DNA of 64,000 nt from Rhipicephalus microplus (GCF_043290135.1 NC_134702.1:83239817-83303816); one strand, 5' to 3'. Positions 39,319 to 52,980 are shown, numbered from the stretch's first letter. Program-made: numbers and translations. Notes: generated by a model from the sequence alone, not told the origin.

Positions 39319-39763
39319 AACTCTAGACGCCTAAAGCACCACAGGAAGAAACAATCACAGAGAAAGAGCGTTATGGAGCACATTTGCCTGCGCAATGCCG
39401 TTCCTGTTCTTGTGAGGCGAGGTTTTCAAGCGTTTCTGTCCTCGCCAAAAGCCCAAATGCTCTGGCCCATGAAATAATGGAAGCGTTCTAGATAAAGAAA
39501 AAAGGTGACTTGCGTATAAGTGACACGTCAGTCGTCTTGCGCAAGTCTGAGTTTGATTTTTGCGCTTCGTTGCTTGATTAGATATGCCGGTTGAACGTAC
39601 TCAGTTTATGTCTGTGGTCATGTGACTAGGTGAAGTAGTGTGCTCTGCACATGCGTGTGCAGCCATATATTCCCTGCGTTTCTCCTGCAAATAAATCAGT
39701 TGCGAGTATGACGCTCTTTCTCTGTGATTATTTCTTCCTGTGGTGCTTTAGGCGTCTAGAATT
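39319..39763. repeat. 53-bp inverted repeat pair, possible LTR edges
   Basis: Arms 39319-39371 and 39711-39763 are reverse complements with two mismatches. The right arm follows a TATAT…AATAAATCAG stretch (39665-39700), the arrangement of an LTR with promoter and polyadenylation signal. The arms may therefore be the inner ends of LTR copies in opposite orientation. Each arm lies next to a SINE in the same (minus) orientation. Confidence 0.75.
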
Positions 39764-39813
39764 ACTCCTTAGTATGACGAACCAACTAGCCCAACAACAA
39801 GTACTTCTAAGAT

Positions 39814-40050
39814 TGATTGATTTGTGGGGTTTAACGTCCCAAAACCACCATTTGATTATGAGAGACGCCGTAGTGGAGGCCTCCGGAAGTTTCGATTACC
39901 TGGGGTTCATTAACGTGCACCCAAATCTGAGCACACGGGCCTACAACATTTCCGCCTCCATCAGAAATGCAGCCGCCACAGCCGGGATTCGATCCCGTGA
40001 CATGCGTGTCAGCAGCCGGGTACCTTAGCCACTAGACCACTGTGGCGGGG
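39814..40050 (-). mobile_element. Ruka-like SINE, full length, exact 15-bp TSD
   Basis: Plus reading starts TTGATTGATTTGTGGGG and ends CACTGTGGCGGGG. The B box is GATTCGATCCC in plus reading. The duplication CAAGTACTTCTAAGA is exact at 39799-39813 and 40051-40065. The insertion lies next to another SINE-head remnant. Confidence 0.95.
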
Positions 40051-40065
40051 CAAGTACTTCTAAGA

Positions 40066-40097
40066 GTACCTTACCTACTAGACCACCGCGTCGAGGG
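40066..40097 (-). mobile_element. Fragment of a second SINE head
   Basis: GTACCTTACCTACTAGACCA, then CCGCGTCGAGG, matches the first 32 bp of the SINE on the minus strand. It directly follows the target duplication of the upstream full copy. Either the new SINE landed next to an older one, or this is a leftover of a heavily truncated copy. Confidence 0.6.
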
Positions 40098-41423
40098 ATC
40101 TCAAAATCATGAATTCCGTTTAAAATTTCAAACGCAAAAAAAATGGTACGTAAGATAAACGTTTGCCCGTGCCACAAACAGTCAGTGTGAACGAACATTG
40201 AATGCAGGCATGCGAGAAGGTCAGGTCTGACGTCATCGCCGTTTTTCGTTACATCTGACCCCCAGCCGCTCACCGACTACGACTACTCACTGCGAGCGGT
40301 GAAAATCCTGGTACGTAAAGTCTATAGATATACTTAAGGCGAAAAAGCGATTCTTCCGCCTCCCTGCTGACCTGCACGTGAAGTGAAAAGTGCGCACGCA
40401 CCCCCAAGACGGAAACGCCTTTTGTGCCGTCCTCATGCTGGGCGCCCCGACAATGTTTCTCACAGATGTTCTACTTTAGATCGAATTTGACCAGCAACAC
40501 ACCTCCACAACCACGATCTAGAGTTATTTCCAAACATAAGCCAACTCACAACTTGTGCAATACTGGAACAATACTTTCGTTTAGGTCACGGATATGTACA
40601 CGAGCCACACTCAAATGCCAAGCACGCCATTCAGCAGGTCTTCGCGCAGAACGGCCGCATGCAGACTGAGCTGGAGTGCGTGTGTACACGTGACTTTCCC
40701 CTATCAGCACACGCACTGAGCACGTACGCGCCGTGCGCTCATATATGATGAATGGTGACCGCCATCAGTCAACTCCGCTTTTGCAGTCCCGCCAGCGCGC
40801 ATGAGGCCACGTCCGACACTGCTACAGTGCCGCGACGTCCCCTTATCTCACGTCCGAACCTCCACTGATAAGAACGCATAAACTAATAACACCGCGTCGC
40901 GGGCCTCACACGACCACTCATCATCGAGATGATACGCACCAGCTATAATAGAGAGCTTATAAAATTGAAAGCGAGGCTTGTAGGCGAAACTTCCGCCTCT
41001 AAAGGGAAAAAATGTATCAAGTGCATTTTCTTCGCTTTGTTTTTTTTTTATGAGGAAGGGCCGGGGGGTGCGTTCAACTTGTATTAATATGATAATTGAT
41101 AAGGGGCGCTTCCCATGTGGACTAGGCAAGTCCGCTATAGCCACATATAGGTCGTCTGCCACGCCAGCATTACAAATTACACCCTGCGTTGTGCTTACCC
41201 AGCTACACCTACACCCCATCAACATCCATCCACACCTTTCAGTAGACCTTACTTAATCACTAAATACAGCTCTACCTTAGGAAACGATTCGCTTTCATCA
41301 GCACCTCTTCCCTTACACAAGTGTACACCACGGGACGTCCAAGAACTGCGCAATATTTAATAGTATCTAATCTTGTACCCCCAACGGTTACAGTTCGCCC
41401 ACGGGTAAAACAAACTTAATGAA
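40098..41423. other. No gene seen
   Basis: ORFs of up to 125 codons without a recognisable domain. No repeats of note. Confidence 0.45.
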
Positions 41424-41640
41424 CGGATGGATGAATAACTTTATTATGGTCCTCGGGTGCGTGTGTTTAGCGCGAAGCGGGACACTCCCACGTCGAGACA
41501 AAAACCTTGTCCCTCTGCCGCGGGGGGTCGCCCCCTAACACCGGAGACCAGGACCACTAAGAAGAGTGGGACCGAGCTCTCTAGGCAACTCTGACCTTGA
41601 AGCACAGCTCTGGGCTGTCCATCGGGCCCACAAACTTGAT
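41424..41640 (-). mobile_element. Probable LINE 3'-end fragment
   Basis: The minus strand ends GGACCATAATAAAGTTATTC followed by ATCCATCCGTTCATT. A polyadenylation signal followed by a short CATC/ATTC tail is typical of 3' ends of arthropod non-LTR elements. The GC-rich text before it (CTTCGCGCTAAACACACG) has no open frame. Family assignment is inferred. Confidence 0.4.
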
Positions 41641-44600
41641 GCTGCAACAAAATATTGTACACGGCAGCAAGTTCAAGCTATAGAAATCCGATTACAGAAA
41701 CCATAAATAAAAACTACATATTCATTCTGGCCACGCACCCTACAGAGCGCAGAAACAAAGGAGTATCTCATGTAGATTGTTGGACAGCGACGGCTACTAA
41801 AGCCTCATTTCATGCAGTTTTCCTATCGTCTGTTGCAGCGCTGATTATGTTTGCACGCCCATAAAAGTCGTATATATAGTTTTATTTACCCCCATCAAGA
41901 TTAAATACGATCTTTAAATGTAAGACTCATCATCTAGTAGATCAACCATGTCCCATTTATGTACCTACGATATCTTCAAATTGTTTAGTGCGTAATTAAA
42001 TACGTTAACTAGCTTACAATATCTATCGCTGGCTACCATGGCACTCTCCTGCACGCAACATGATCGCAGTGAGAAGGTACCGCACAAAGGGGGCAGACCC
42101 ACCCTATCGCTGCACCACCATTAGCGATTGTTGCCCCCGCGTCATATGCCAGAATAAAAAAAAAAACAATCGAGCAAACAAACACCCGTGACAACGTCAC
42201 GCCCACCTCTGCGCAGCCGGTGATGACGGGTATGCAAGGAGAGGGCAAGCACCGACTCGGGAGTCCCGCTCCCCAGAGTGCGTTGTGTGCTTGCCTCCGG
42301 GACGTCCCAGCCGTGGTATACCGAACGGAAGAGCTTCGTCGTATAACAATAAACCGACGAAGCGAACAGCAGCCCACGCAGACAGGAGGCGACGCTGGCA
42401 CAAGAACGACGAGTAACGAACTATGGCACGTATATAGTATATACCATATAAGGAACAAAAAGAAAACGCAGCAACGACAATCGAAATCGTGCGCTTTCGT
42501 GCGCACGGCCTGTCATAGATACGTGCTCGTTTGGGAACCGCACAATCGGCCAAAGCGAGGACCGTTGTCACTGCGGTGCCGAGTGAGCTACGGGGCGAGA
42601 AGGAAAATTTAGGTCAGTGCGCTTGTTAGTGCTCATATATACGAGATCGAAATTGGACATAAAGCCGTATATAGCACATACATTTCCAAAACTTTTGTCG
42701 ATATCAGTTTGAGCACGCGCTAATGATTTGGCCAAAACAAGAGGTATGATGTTGCGTCATTTCGATTGAGTTTACATGATTCTCAAGTATACATCAATAG
42801 ACAGTCCCTAGCTTCAGTGACAAGTACTGTAAAAAGGTAAAATGCTCTTCGATCGAAAGCTCGACGAAAGCACGAATGGTTTTCCATTAACGCATCGAGG
42901 TTCGGCTCTGCGCCAAGACAATAGCGCAGTGAATTTAGTCACAATCTATCGAGTGCCGACGCCGCAGAACTGAATACACGCCGTATAATCAAGTCCACGG
43001 TACCTCGCTAGAGTAGAGAATCAGTTTATTTTGAAGCCCGCATAGACTCCAGCCTAAATGGGCAATACAGTCAAACCATGATTAAACTTTAGATTAAGAA
43101 ACGCAAGTAAGACAGTTTGCCATTAAAACTAGCAAAACAATATATGGTTACCACTGCGGAGATCAACACTTTGACGTTACGCTGCAGTTGTTGAACAACG
43201 CTGTCGTTCCGCAGCTTATTCCAAAAATATTTAAGGTAAAATGGAGATGTCACAACCTCTTTTTCGTAGCCAAAATTTCGGCGTTGTAATAATGAAAAAT
43301 ACGCACAAACACGATCAAGCATGCAACGAGCACTCAAACTGCATTCCAAGGCTGTCAAGGCGTTTGGTATACGCGGGCTCGGAATCTAACAATAGAAATA
43401 CCGATGACTCTTCTAAGGAGACAGCGAGAATATATATCAACAAACTCCGCCGAGCAAACGCATGTGCATCTCGTTTTTTGGACGCCTACCTACACAATTT
43501 ACCAGCAACGACCGAGAAAAAATTATGTACAACGCCAGACGAAAAAAAAAAACGACACAGATAAATTAGGCAGAGCCAAGGCCCCATTCCTCAAGGGACA
43601 CGACCTACCGCCACCATCAAAAAAAGCGGCAATAGGCCCTAGGCATAGCCCCGAGGCGAACCAAACGCGCATAAAATTCATGCGCTCTCCGCAATCAGCG
43701 CACGCCGAGAAAATAATAAGCGTGGCGAAGATGTAATGAGAAAACCGACGAAAGCAGCGCGACACGAGATGGAAACACCACGCTATAACGTTCAGCGGCG
43801 CGGCGCCGACTGGTAGAAGCAAAGCAGCCGGCAAGCTGCCACGGACGCCCGACGTAAGCAAATCAAATCTCGAGGGGGAGTAGTGCGAGAGACGCGGGGA
43901 AGGCAAATGGCTCGGATGCAGGAAACGCCGCAACAGCAGCAGCGTCAACGACCAAACCGGAGGACGGCGAGATCGCGAAGACGTGGTCGTGGCCGCGGGG
44001 CTATTATACGGAAGAAAACGCAAGAGAGTACTGATATATACGAACACAGCGTCTTCCGTCGGCGCCGCAAAAGCAAGCGCTTGGGGTAGCCAGGTCGCGT
44101 AACAGGCAGGCAGTGATGTCCGTGGCGCCTGAATGTGGCGAGAGCGGCGCGGAAGGAACACTGCAAATGAAATCATCCCGCACCAGGCGACAATGGGGTG
44201 AAAGGACAAAGACACTCTCGTAGAGCCCGGAGGAAAACAACAGTTCTGTACACACAGAGACGTGCGAGGAAGGAAGAAGGTGCGAAAGAGGTAACGGATG
44301 GCTATACGAGGGAACGTCACGTGACAATGTTGAGGAGGACGGTGGATTCTCACAAGAAGCGATACAGAGAAAAGGCTACAGGAGACACAGACCCTCGCCG
44401 ACACTGCGCGATGGACAGGCAGTGTAATTCGTAGCCGCCGAGGGTACGTAGAACGTAGTTACATACAACGACATAAAAATGTTAAACCACAGATCGGGGA
44501 ACGCTTTCCACAGGCGAGCACGTGCGGCTTGTGTCCCGAAAATCAATGCACACCTAAGAAACGAAAAAGATGTGAAGTGGCCTCCGGAGGAGGTCGGCTT

Positions 44601-47600
44601 GACGAAAACATTTTCTAAACGTGACACGAAAAAAGGCACTCTTTCGAGAACTCGAATTCTATCACATTTCGCACATGTTACCACTCGTGAGTGCGTGGTG
44701 AATATAACAAAGTATAGTTCCACAGCAGGACCTCGGTGCAGCCAGCAACGGCGTCGGCCCTAGCCGAGCTTACACAACGTCTTCGGACGTGCTCGTTGAT
44801 GTGGCCTGTCCTGTCGTTACGAATACCGTGTTGCTGACGTCAATAAAGACAAAACACCCTTATCACACTGTTTAGCGTGAGCATATAAGACTAACTTCAT
44901 TTTGTCATTTATTCCTAGCTGCCCAGACAGCATGCAGGTATCCAGGTTAAATTCAGATCGGAGCGAGCGGCGTGGGCCGAAACTGTGAACTGCCGCACAG
45001 TCGAGCAGTCGCGTTAACGGGTCATAATTAAGCATACAGAGACGCGCATGCACGAATGGGCCATACCACGCACTTAACGTATACTCCTACCCCCTCTCTT
45101 ATCGCACAAGGCCGACGCAGTTTACGAGATGAACGGACATACGCCATTTACTTCGGTTGAAATCGCGCTTCAATTCCACTTGTAAGTATCTTTCATGTAA
45201 TAGTATACCACACACAGTATGGAACCTAAAAGATCACATCTCGACAAAGTAGCTTAGTAGAGGATAATGCGATTGCACCATGCACGCAGATACACGAAGA
45301 ACATCGTACGGGATCGTAACATTTTCGTGGCGCAGTCTGACAGGTCGACAGCTGAATGAACCCGCAGCGCCAAACTGCGCCAGCTAGCAGCAAAAAGGAG
45401 GAGGCGGTGGAGGGGAATACGGTTTACAAAGTGCACTAAAGAAACTTCTTACAATGACGGGATTTACACGAAGCGAGAGTGGCTTCCATCGCTAAGCCCT
45501 CTCGTGCGCCCACGCATAAAACTGCAGTGACTACCAGCGAGTGACTCCAGAGGAGAGAAACCTAAAACGAGGCAGGAAAAAGAAGTCGGTGTAACGAGCT
45601 CCGAGCGATGGGCGAAGCCCATCGGGAGGTAACAAAAAAACGCAGCGGCCCATCACGTTTTTTCTTCTCAACTGCTACGAGAACGTCGAAGAGGAGCACA
45701 GATGAAGCGTGTAAACGTGAGCACATTAGGAAGCCACTCAGCGAGCGAAAAATGGAAAGCAGCTGCGAAGGGGGCTGTAAAGGAGGCTCATGCAGATGCC
45801 TAATGATCCGGTACCGTGGTACCAGTCCCTATGTGCAAACGACGCTTGGTTCTAACGGAAAGCGGCTCGAATGTATCAGTCGTGTAGCCATAACAGTTAT
45901 TGATCAACGGTGGGGGAGAACAAGGGAGGGTCTTATAGTCACGGCGGCAGCGTCGGGCTTCGACGATTCGTCCATCCACGTCTCCGTTTTTCGGTCAGCG
46001 TTTCTGTCCCGTTTGTAGAATTGACCGCTTAAGCGGCCAGATACAAGCAGGCTGGTTTGTTGTACCTAAATGGCCCCAACGGTGGGATGTTACGTAGTGG
46101 GAAGGGCCGAGCTGATGAAATGGAGGTTCGAAAGCAACCCCAAAACAATGTAGGTGAGGTGGCTTCCGGGGACTGCCATAAAGCAATATACCGCTGGGAA
46201 TGTCTTCGAAGCCAGGTAAGCACGAATACCATTTAAACATTCCGACGTACTCGACGAGAAACGCCACGCTGTTGACCCATTATCCCATTGCCTTTTCCTC
46301 GGTGGAAGTCGCAAGGCGCATTTCTCGACTTTTAAGCAATTTTCTTGTTTTCGTAGAGTATCACTGCTAAATAGGGCACACCCGTTTCCTATACAAGGTC
46401 AGTATATAGCGTATAACACGAAAAATGAGCAAGAAGCTGTCAATGCTGAGCTGGACTTCGACGAAGTCGGTACAGCTTATGAAGACCGGTCCATGCACGC
46501 AGTGGAGAGAAAGCTCAAATGGAGGCGCTCCAAATGTCACTAAGGAGAAACGATTACATTTGCCGATGCTAATCCATCGCGCTGAATTTCCTGCCACGGT
46601 CTCATACTTCATTTGCAACATCGCATTAGCGACTCGAAAAATGTGCTACGCCCCATATTATTTTCATCGTTTCTTTATTCATCCTTTTTTTTTTCAAAAC
46701 GTTCGAAACAGCATTTAAAGAAGAAACACCCGCCTCCCCTTAACACGATTTTTTCGACAAAGCAAATAACGAAACTTTCGTGGACGGCCGTTCCTATTCG
46801 AGTATCGACGGCCGTTAATGCACCGCCGCCCCACGCGCAAATGACTCTATATATACTAAACAAAGAGACGGCCGATATAGCGCTGCTGCCGCAACAACGC
46901 CAGAGGAGGCACCGACGGCTTCCCGAATGGTCCAACATAAGTGGGACGGTCAATGGGGAAAGTTCGGAGCACGCGTTCCAGGGAGGGAGAAGAAAGAGAC
47001 GACGACTAGTATAAGAAGAACAAGACAAAGATAGACCTGCCAAACGAGAGGGAGTCGATGATGGTGATTCGGACGTCGCCAGAAAAGCACTCTCTTCCTT
47101 TCGTCCCTCAAGTGTTCCAGATAGAGCAGCGGCGGTTGGGGAAAGGAGATAACAAGACACAGCAAGTCCGATTCGTAGTTGTGCCCCAGAAAGGGAAGCG
47201 GCTCGTTGAGAGGGGGCAAGTAAGATAGAAACACTATATAGAGATGAACAGAATAGAGACTGCGTTTATAGAATGTATATAGAGAGAGAAAAGCGGGCGT
47301 AGTTCTGGAGGGGGGGGGGGCGGAGCGTGTTAGCAACGCCGTCATTGTCAGCGAGGCGTCGCTCGGTCTAGAGGCCACCGAGGAAGCCAGGCTCAGCGAT
47401 CTTTCTTCGATTATTTCGGACGGACGGATACGTCGGAGAAGAGGCAGAGGAAGAAAAACAGGGCCCGCCCAATGGCTGTCAATACAGTAGGCCCCCGACG
47501 AGAGATGTGGTCCGCAACCCACAGAAACAGCTCAAGGGGTAAAAAAAAAAAAAAAAAAAACTCAAGACGTTCGCTCACATCGAAGAAATAATTTGCCTAT

Positions 47601-48171
47601 TTACGCGGATTTCGGAAAGGTTAAAGCGTTCACGCTTGATGTGGGGGACCTTTGAGAGGCGCGATTGACGGTTGCGCAATAAGCGAATGTGAAAAAAAAA
47701 AAAAAAAAACGCCAGGCCTGCGCAGAAGGCGCAGAACAGTGACAACGAAAGCTAGAAGAGCGGCCTTTCAGAGCCTTTTCAAAACACCCATTGGGTAACT
47801 ACTGCAAGCACACTTGCTTGGTACCCACTAGTATATTAATAATAAACTTTTCCGTAGTAGGCCGGCATTCGCTATGCTGTTTTTCGTCATTCTTCTGAGA
47901 AGCGTGGTGTCCGCTAAACACTTTCAAGGAATTTCGTGCCCATTGTTCATGCAGTAGCTGACGACTATGAGGAATTATGGCTGAAGTGGGTAGAAAATAC
48001 CGAGTGACGATTAAAAAAAAAAAAGAACGTTGACTTGCCGAGGGACATACTTACTATTTTAGTCATCCCGTCTCCCCTATAGTGATGCAACGCCGCTCTC
48101 TCGGGGGTGACATCATCAGTCGTAGACAGGTATACACATACGACGCGGCCGAGTACTGTTCGAGTCGAGCG
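41641..48171. other. Long stretch with no supported gene
   Basis: The longest ORF is 293 codons (43523-44404, minus), rich in Ser, Arg, Leu, Pro and Phe, with no domain I recognise. ORFs of 157, 161 and 190 codons (42033-42506, 46675-47160, 46950-47522, all minus) are of the same kind. A-runs lie at 47541-47560 and 47692-47709, and a G10 run near 47310. CAG|GTAAGC at about 46212 is an isolated donor-like site. No tRNA, rRNA or long repeat seen. Confidence 0.4.
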
Positions 48172-48184
48172 AGATCGAAAAGGT

Positions 48185-48286
48185 TGATTGATTTGATTGA
48201 TAAGTGGGGTTTAACGAGCCAAAACCACCATATCATTATGAGAGACGCCGTAGTGGAGGGCTCCGGAAATTTCGATCACCTGGGGA
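48185..48286 (-). mobile_element. Ruka-like SINE, 5'-truncated, exact 13-bp TSD
   Basis: Only the last 102 bp of the SINE are present (plus reading TGATTGATTTGATTGATAAG to TTCGATCACCTGGGG). The duplication AGATCGAAAAGGT is exact at 48172-48184 and 48287-48299. Confidence 0.93.
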
Positions 48287-48299
48287 AGATCGAAAAGGT

Positions 48300-49739
48300 A
48301 ATAGGTGTACACTGCATATTAAAGCTAGTCGAACAGTCGCGGAAAGATTGCGATCGACAAGCGCACCATGGATGCATATATCACGTATAGAGGCCGCTTC
48401 ATGGAAGATGTTTACAATTGCTATCACTAACGAAGGACACAAAGAAAATACCATGTCCGTTGCCTTGTTGATTAAACGATAGATCCTTTCACAATCTATG
48501 TGCATCAATTATATAATCTGTAACTTTGAGTGCTGCTGTAAACGTTTGTACTAAGGAATGCGCGCCCGTCAACCTGTCAAACGGCCGCTTTTTATCCGAG
48601 GCGTCTCTGTCTGCTTCGCGAAATAAATGTTAAAAATTGATTGACTATTTGATTGACTGATTGATTGACTGATCAATTGAAAATAACGATAGAACTCCGC
48701 TACAGCTGTCCCTTAAAACATGTACTTTTATCATCATTCTATGGGCAAACTGTACAAGTGAATTCATTGTTAATTCCCGCTAAAGTACGCCCGCGCTAAC
48801 ATTAACAAGCTCGCTTCCACGTATAACTGTCAACCTATCAAGGGTTAAGCAAAAAGCTAACAAAAATGCGTGACAAAATGACGCCCGAGCGCTAAAAAAG
48901 AACTTGCGACATCCGAGCCGAGAGATGACGTGTCAGGTGGCAAGACTGCATACCTCGAAGAAACAAAAAGAAAAAGGTGCAGAGCAGCAATGAATAGCGA
49001 ACATCGTGACAAATTTGATACGGAAGAAAACAAGCTTTTCCACCTCCAGTTTTATTACGCATATTTTCATATCTTCGAGGCATTAAATTCGAGCACGTTT
49101 CGCATTACATCGAGAGAAGTCGGATATTCTTACATAAGCGCGTTTCATTCGCAATCCGTCTTCATAACCTAAGCCGAAAGTACGCGCTGTACGGACTATA
49201 CTGATGAATTACACATGAAAATTCAGAAAAAAATATCGTGCGCTATATACGCACAAGATTATAGCGATTGGGTTAATCAGTTTCCTCACCACTGGGTAAA
49301 TTATGATTGGTCGTCATCTAGTTCTCCTTAATCAAGCGCTTTATTCAGATAGACTGTACGCGAATGTCCCACCAATCCATCAAGCGCGACAATCCAGCTG
49401 CAAATATGAAAGAAAATAACATGTGCACAGCAGATCTACATCAGCTGCGATTTTAAAATAAGTAAAGCTTCTCCATTGCAATATGAACAGGAAAAAAAAG
49501 GTAGCTTTTGTTTTTGCCTATGCTGCCATCACTTAGGTATCCACCAAGTGAGTCTGATATAATGTAACACGCCAGGACACCTGCTAGTCATCGCTACATT
49601 TAGTCTTAGTTTAAAGACGGCGCCTCCATCCGTTGCCGACAGCAAAAGCCGCATAATTAACAAAGCATACGCATGATGCATGCAGCGTCACAGCACTGCA
49701 ATAAACATTTTGAGAATATCAAAATTGCACGCCTAGCCG
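48300..49739. other. No gene seen; short (GATT)-type repeat
   Basis: An irregular GATTGACT/GATTGATT array lies at about 48637-48681. Otherwise only short, unrecognised ORFs. Confidence 0.5.
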
Positions 49740-49747
49740 TTTTTGAT

Positions 49748-49796
49748 CGGCTCATAATCAAATGGTGGTTTTGGGACGTTAAACCCCACATATCAA
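49748..49796 (+). mobile_element. Very short 3' SINE remnant with 8-bp TSD
   Basis: ATAATCAAATGGTGGTTTTG to CCCCACATATCAA matches the last 46 bp of the SINE. TTTTTGAT flanks it at 49740-49747 and 49797-49804. It is the shortest truncated insertion in the window. Confidence 0.8.
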
Positions 49797-49857
49797 TTTT
49801 TGATGGGACCACGTGCCTTTTCAGCGCGATGTCGCTTGTACAACCACAGTCACAGAT

Positions 49858-50095
49858 ACATTAATATGTGCGGTTTAACGTCCCGAAATTGCCATGTAAT
49901 AATAAGAGAGGCCGTAATGGAGGGCTCCGGAAATTTCTACCACCTAGGGTTCCTTAACGTGCACCCAAATCTGAGCACACGGGACTACAGCATTTTCGTC
50001 TCCATCGGAAATGCAGCCGCCGCACCCGGGATTCAAACCCGCAACCTACGGGTCAGCAGCCGAGTACCTTAGCCACTAGACCACCACGGCGGGGC
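49858..50095 (-). mobile_element. Ruka-like SINE, full length, diverged TSD
   Basis: Plus reading starts ACATTAATATGTGCGGTTTAACG and ends CCACCACGGCGGGG. The head is nearly complete. CACAGTCACAGAT (49845-49857) and CATAGTCATAGAT (50096-50108) agree at 11 of 13 positions. It lies 54 bp from the short remnant and in opposite orientation. Confidence 0.92.
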
Positions 50096-50108
50096 CATAG
50101 TCATAGAT

Positions 50109-52766
50109 CGCTCGCGCAGAGAATACAGCCATCAAGCGCTTCACCGAGTATTCGCCCCTTCGTAACCGCCTTCGGCGATCAATGCTGCACTGCTCGACAC
50201 GTGTGTTCAGGGGCAAAGTAGCTCCGACGTAAATCGAGGAGCAGGAGCTTCTTCGCGTAATCGCAGCCTTTGAAGGCTCCAGCGAAATATATTTCGCCAC
50301 GAATGTCAAAGTTCGAGGTTGGAATGCCAATTTGCCGATCGAGCGTCTTCCTTAATTAGCTTCTACATCCAGCGAATCAGCACTGAATAGAACCCCTTTT
50401 CGTATCTATGTCGGTGATGTCCCAAGAACAATGCCAATTTCAAGAAAGTGGGCCACGATCCTGCGCGCTATGTCAACCAACTTGGTAATAGATACCCAAC
50501 GGTCCTGAGCATAAACCCAAGAGACTCACTCACGAGTCCACCCACTCTGACTCAATAGACCAAGAATCACTCACTCAGTTCAATAGGCAATAACGTTGCA
50601 AAATGGGGTTGGAATAGGGTTGGTGAGTAATCGCATACTCTGAGGTAAAGACAGTCGCGTCTTTTTTTGTCTCCTCTGTCCTCTTTGAAAAAGGCTCTAC
50701 TTTCAACAGGAGGTACGTTGATCAGCCTGGGTGAGTCCTCGAAAGTAAAATTTTTCGCAGAGGAAGTCCGACCGAGACCACTTGAGAAAAATTTTAGCGA
50801 ATCCGAGTTCCAGTGAATCCGGTTGAGAAAACGTTTGGAGAGCATGACTCAGAGCGAGCAATAAGCCCAGAATGCGTTTATGTGAGTCTGTGTCAGCTAG
50901 ATCATCTTTATTTCTTTCTTTTTTTCGACCTATGGACTTGGAGTACAAAAATGGTAAAAATGACCTGCCACTGACAGTGAAACGGGCACAACATACACAC
51001 GAGACAGCTAAGAAAGCCCAGACTCGGACTTTCACTCACTTCTTTCTTCTAGTTCGAGAGCACGCCGGCAGGCGGCGCGTTGCGAGCGAGAGCGCCCACG
51101 CCACGTGTGAAGTGTAAATAAGGTATACAGTTTCGGCTCCCCATCCTCTCTCAACTCCGGCTCGTTTCCCGGCGGACGCATCGTTTGTTACTCCTCGGTG
51201 CAACGCAAAACAAGTTGAGATTTGTTCTCTCCGACGAGAAGTCTCGTTTCGGCCGTTCCGCGGCCCTTCGAAACAGCAGAACGAAACAGGCTAAACTTAT
51301 TGCACCGCAGAGCCGCCAGAATTGATGGTTCCCACTATGGGCGCACTGCGGCGCTGTTCCGTCTAACCAGCGCTGGCGAGACATAACGGCGGCGGTGGCC
51401 GGCCCGCAAGCCACACCGAGCCAATCCGGGTTCCTGAGAAGCCAAACGTCCGAAACAAATGGTATAGCTTGTTCACGGTGGTGGTGGTTCCGAGAGCTCG
51501 TTCTGTATAACGAAAAGCCGCGGTGACCAAGGGTCGGCTCCTATTTGCAAGCGTCATATTAGCGAGGCCCAACACAGCAGCTCGCTTTTACAAGTAAGTA
51601 CACGCTTGCGACACGCTTTCGCACTCCACACGCAGAGCGATATTCTCTTCATAAATTACACGCGGAAAAGAAAGTTGCGCAGCCTCTTAATTGCTCAGCG
51701 CGAGTTCCGCTAGACTCATGTAGCCGGCTAAATTGACACGCTGCTCGCCAAGCCAGCCCGAGGTAAAGTTAAGCAAACATTTTATTCAAGTTATGATCAC
51801 ACTAACTATATTAACCGAACTGTAAACGAAATTCCCTCTATCCAGCACTACCTAAACACCGCAGTTCTGAAAAAAATCAAAATTATGGCGGCGTGCAGCC
51901 TGAAACTACAACCGAAACGCAAAAACTACTTTTTTTGCTCCTTTTTTTTCATTTCAGAATGAAAGTTTTGTGGTTCGAGAAGAAATATTCATTGACTAGG
52001 AAATGCAAAAAAAAGATGCATGGGCAGTACCTTAGTTACCATCAATATCCTTTAACCACCCTAACGGCCAAAATCAGTCAGGAATGTTTCGTTAATGCCA
52101 ATGAATACAGCAGGCTTTGGCAAACTAAGGCACTGTTTTTTTTTCTTCCTTCCTACTTTATTTATACTGACGTTACCGCAATTGAAGAATCCCTCGCACG
52201 TGCACGAAGTTCGATGTGACCAATTAATATAAAACAGCGAAGTTGCGTAGTTCGGCCGGCCTCCACAAGTACTACGGGTAGATGGTTCCTCGCGGCACTT
52301 AGTGATTATTAATCAGCGACAGCCTCGTAGTACACTGCAGCACCGGATCTCTCATGCGAGCAGGGCTACAGATTACTCCCTGTAGCCATTTAATTATTCT
52401 TCGCTAAACTCCAATGCGGAGTCGATGAAACGCGAACTAAAGAAGAATATATGCGGATTACTTTCTCTAAGGGCACCATGAAAATTAGTTACACCTGTTC
52501 GAGGGCGCTACAAAACGTGGCAACTTAAACGAAGTTGTAATGTTGGCTGCTCTCCGATTGCGATTACAAACACACCGTCCGAGCCGACCAGACAAGAAGA
52601 AACTAGTACAATAAAAAAAAACAATGCTTTAACAGCTTCGCTACGCTCTACGTCAACAGAACATATCCCTCGAAAATATCCTAACATTCTATTCTCTGCT
52701 AACCTCTAAACCTTGTGAATGTTTTATCCCTACTGCATAATAAGCTCTGCCTCTCATTTTTTTTCT
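50109..52766. other. No gene seen
   Basis: The words ACTCACTC/GAGTGAGT and ACTCAGAGCGAG recur in 50500-50860 without clear periodicity. ORFs of up to 110 codons, none recognised. Confidence 0.45.
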
Positions 52767-52980
52767 TGGGGTTTAACGTCCCAAAACCACGACATGATTA
52801 GGATGGACGCCGTAGTGGAGGGCTCCCGACATTTCGACCACCCAGGGTTCTTTCACGTGCACTTAAGTCTAACCACGCGGGCCTGCAAGCGTTTTCGCCT
52901 CCATCGAGAATGCGGCCACCACGGTGAGGATTCAATACCGCGACCTGCGGGTGAGCAGTCAATCACCATAACCCCTAGAC
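52767..52980 (-). mobile_element. Ruka-like SINE, diverged
   Basis: GGGGTTTAACGTCCCAAAACC, GACGCCGTAGTGGAGGGCTCC and CGCGACCTGCGGGTGAGCAG are clear. The tRNA head is disturbed (ATCACCATAACCCCTAGAC) and the GATT tail is replaced by a T-run. A short (CT)n follows at 52983-52999. Confidence 0.85.

Noticed and set aside
43523..44404. 293-codon ORF on the minus strand
   Set aside because: Low-information Ser/Arg/Leu/Pro/Phe-rich composition, no domain, no splice or promoter context; GC-rich DNA gives such chance ORFs.
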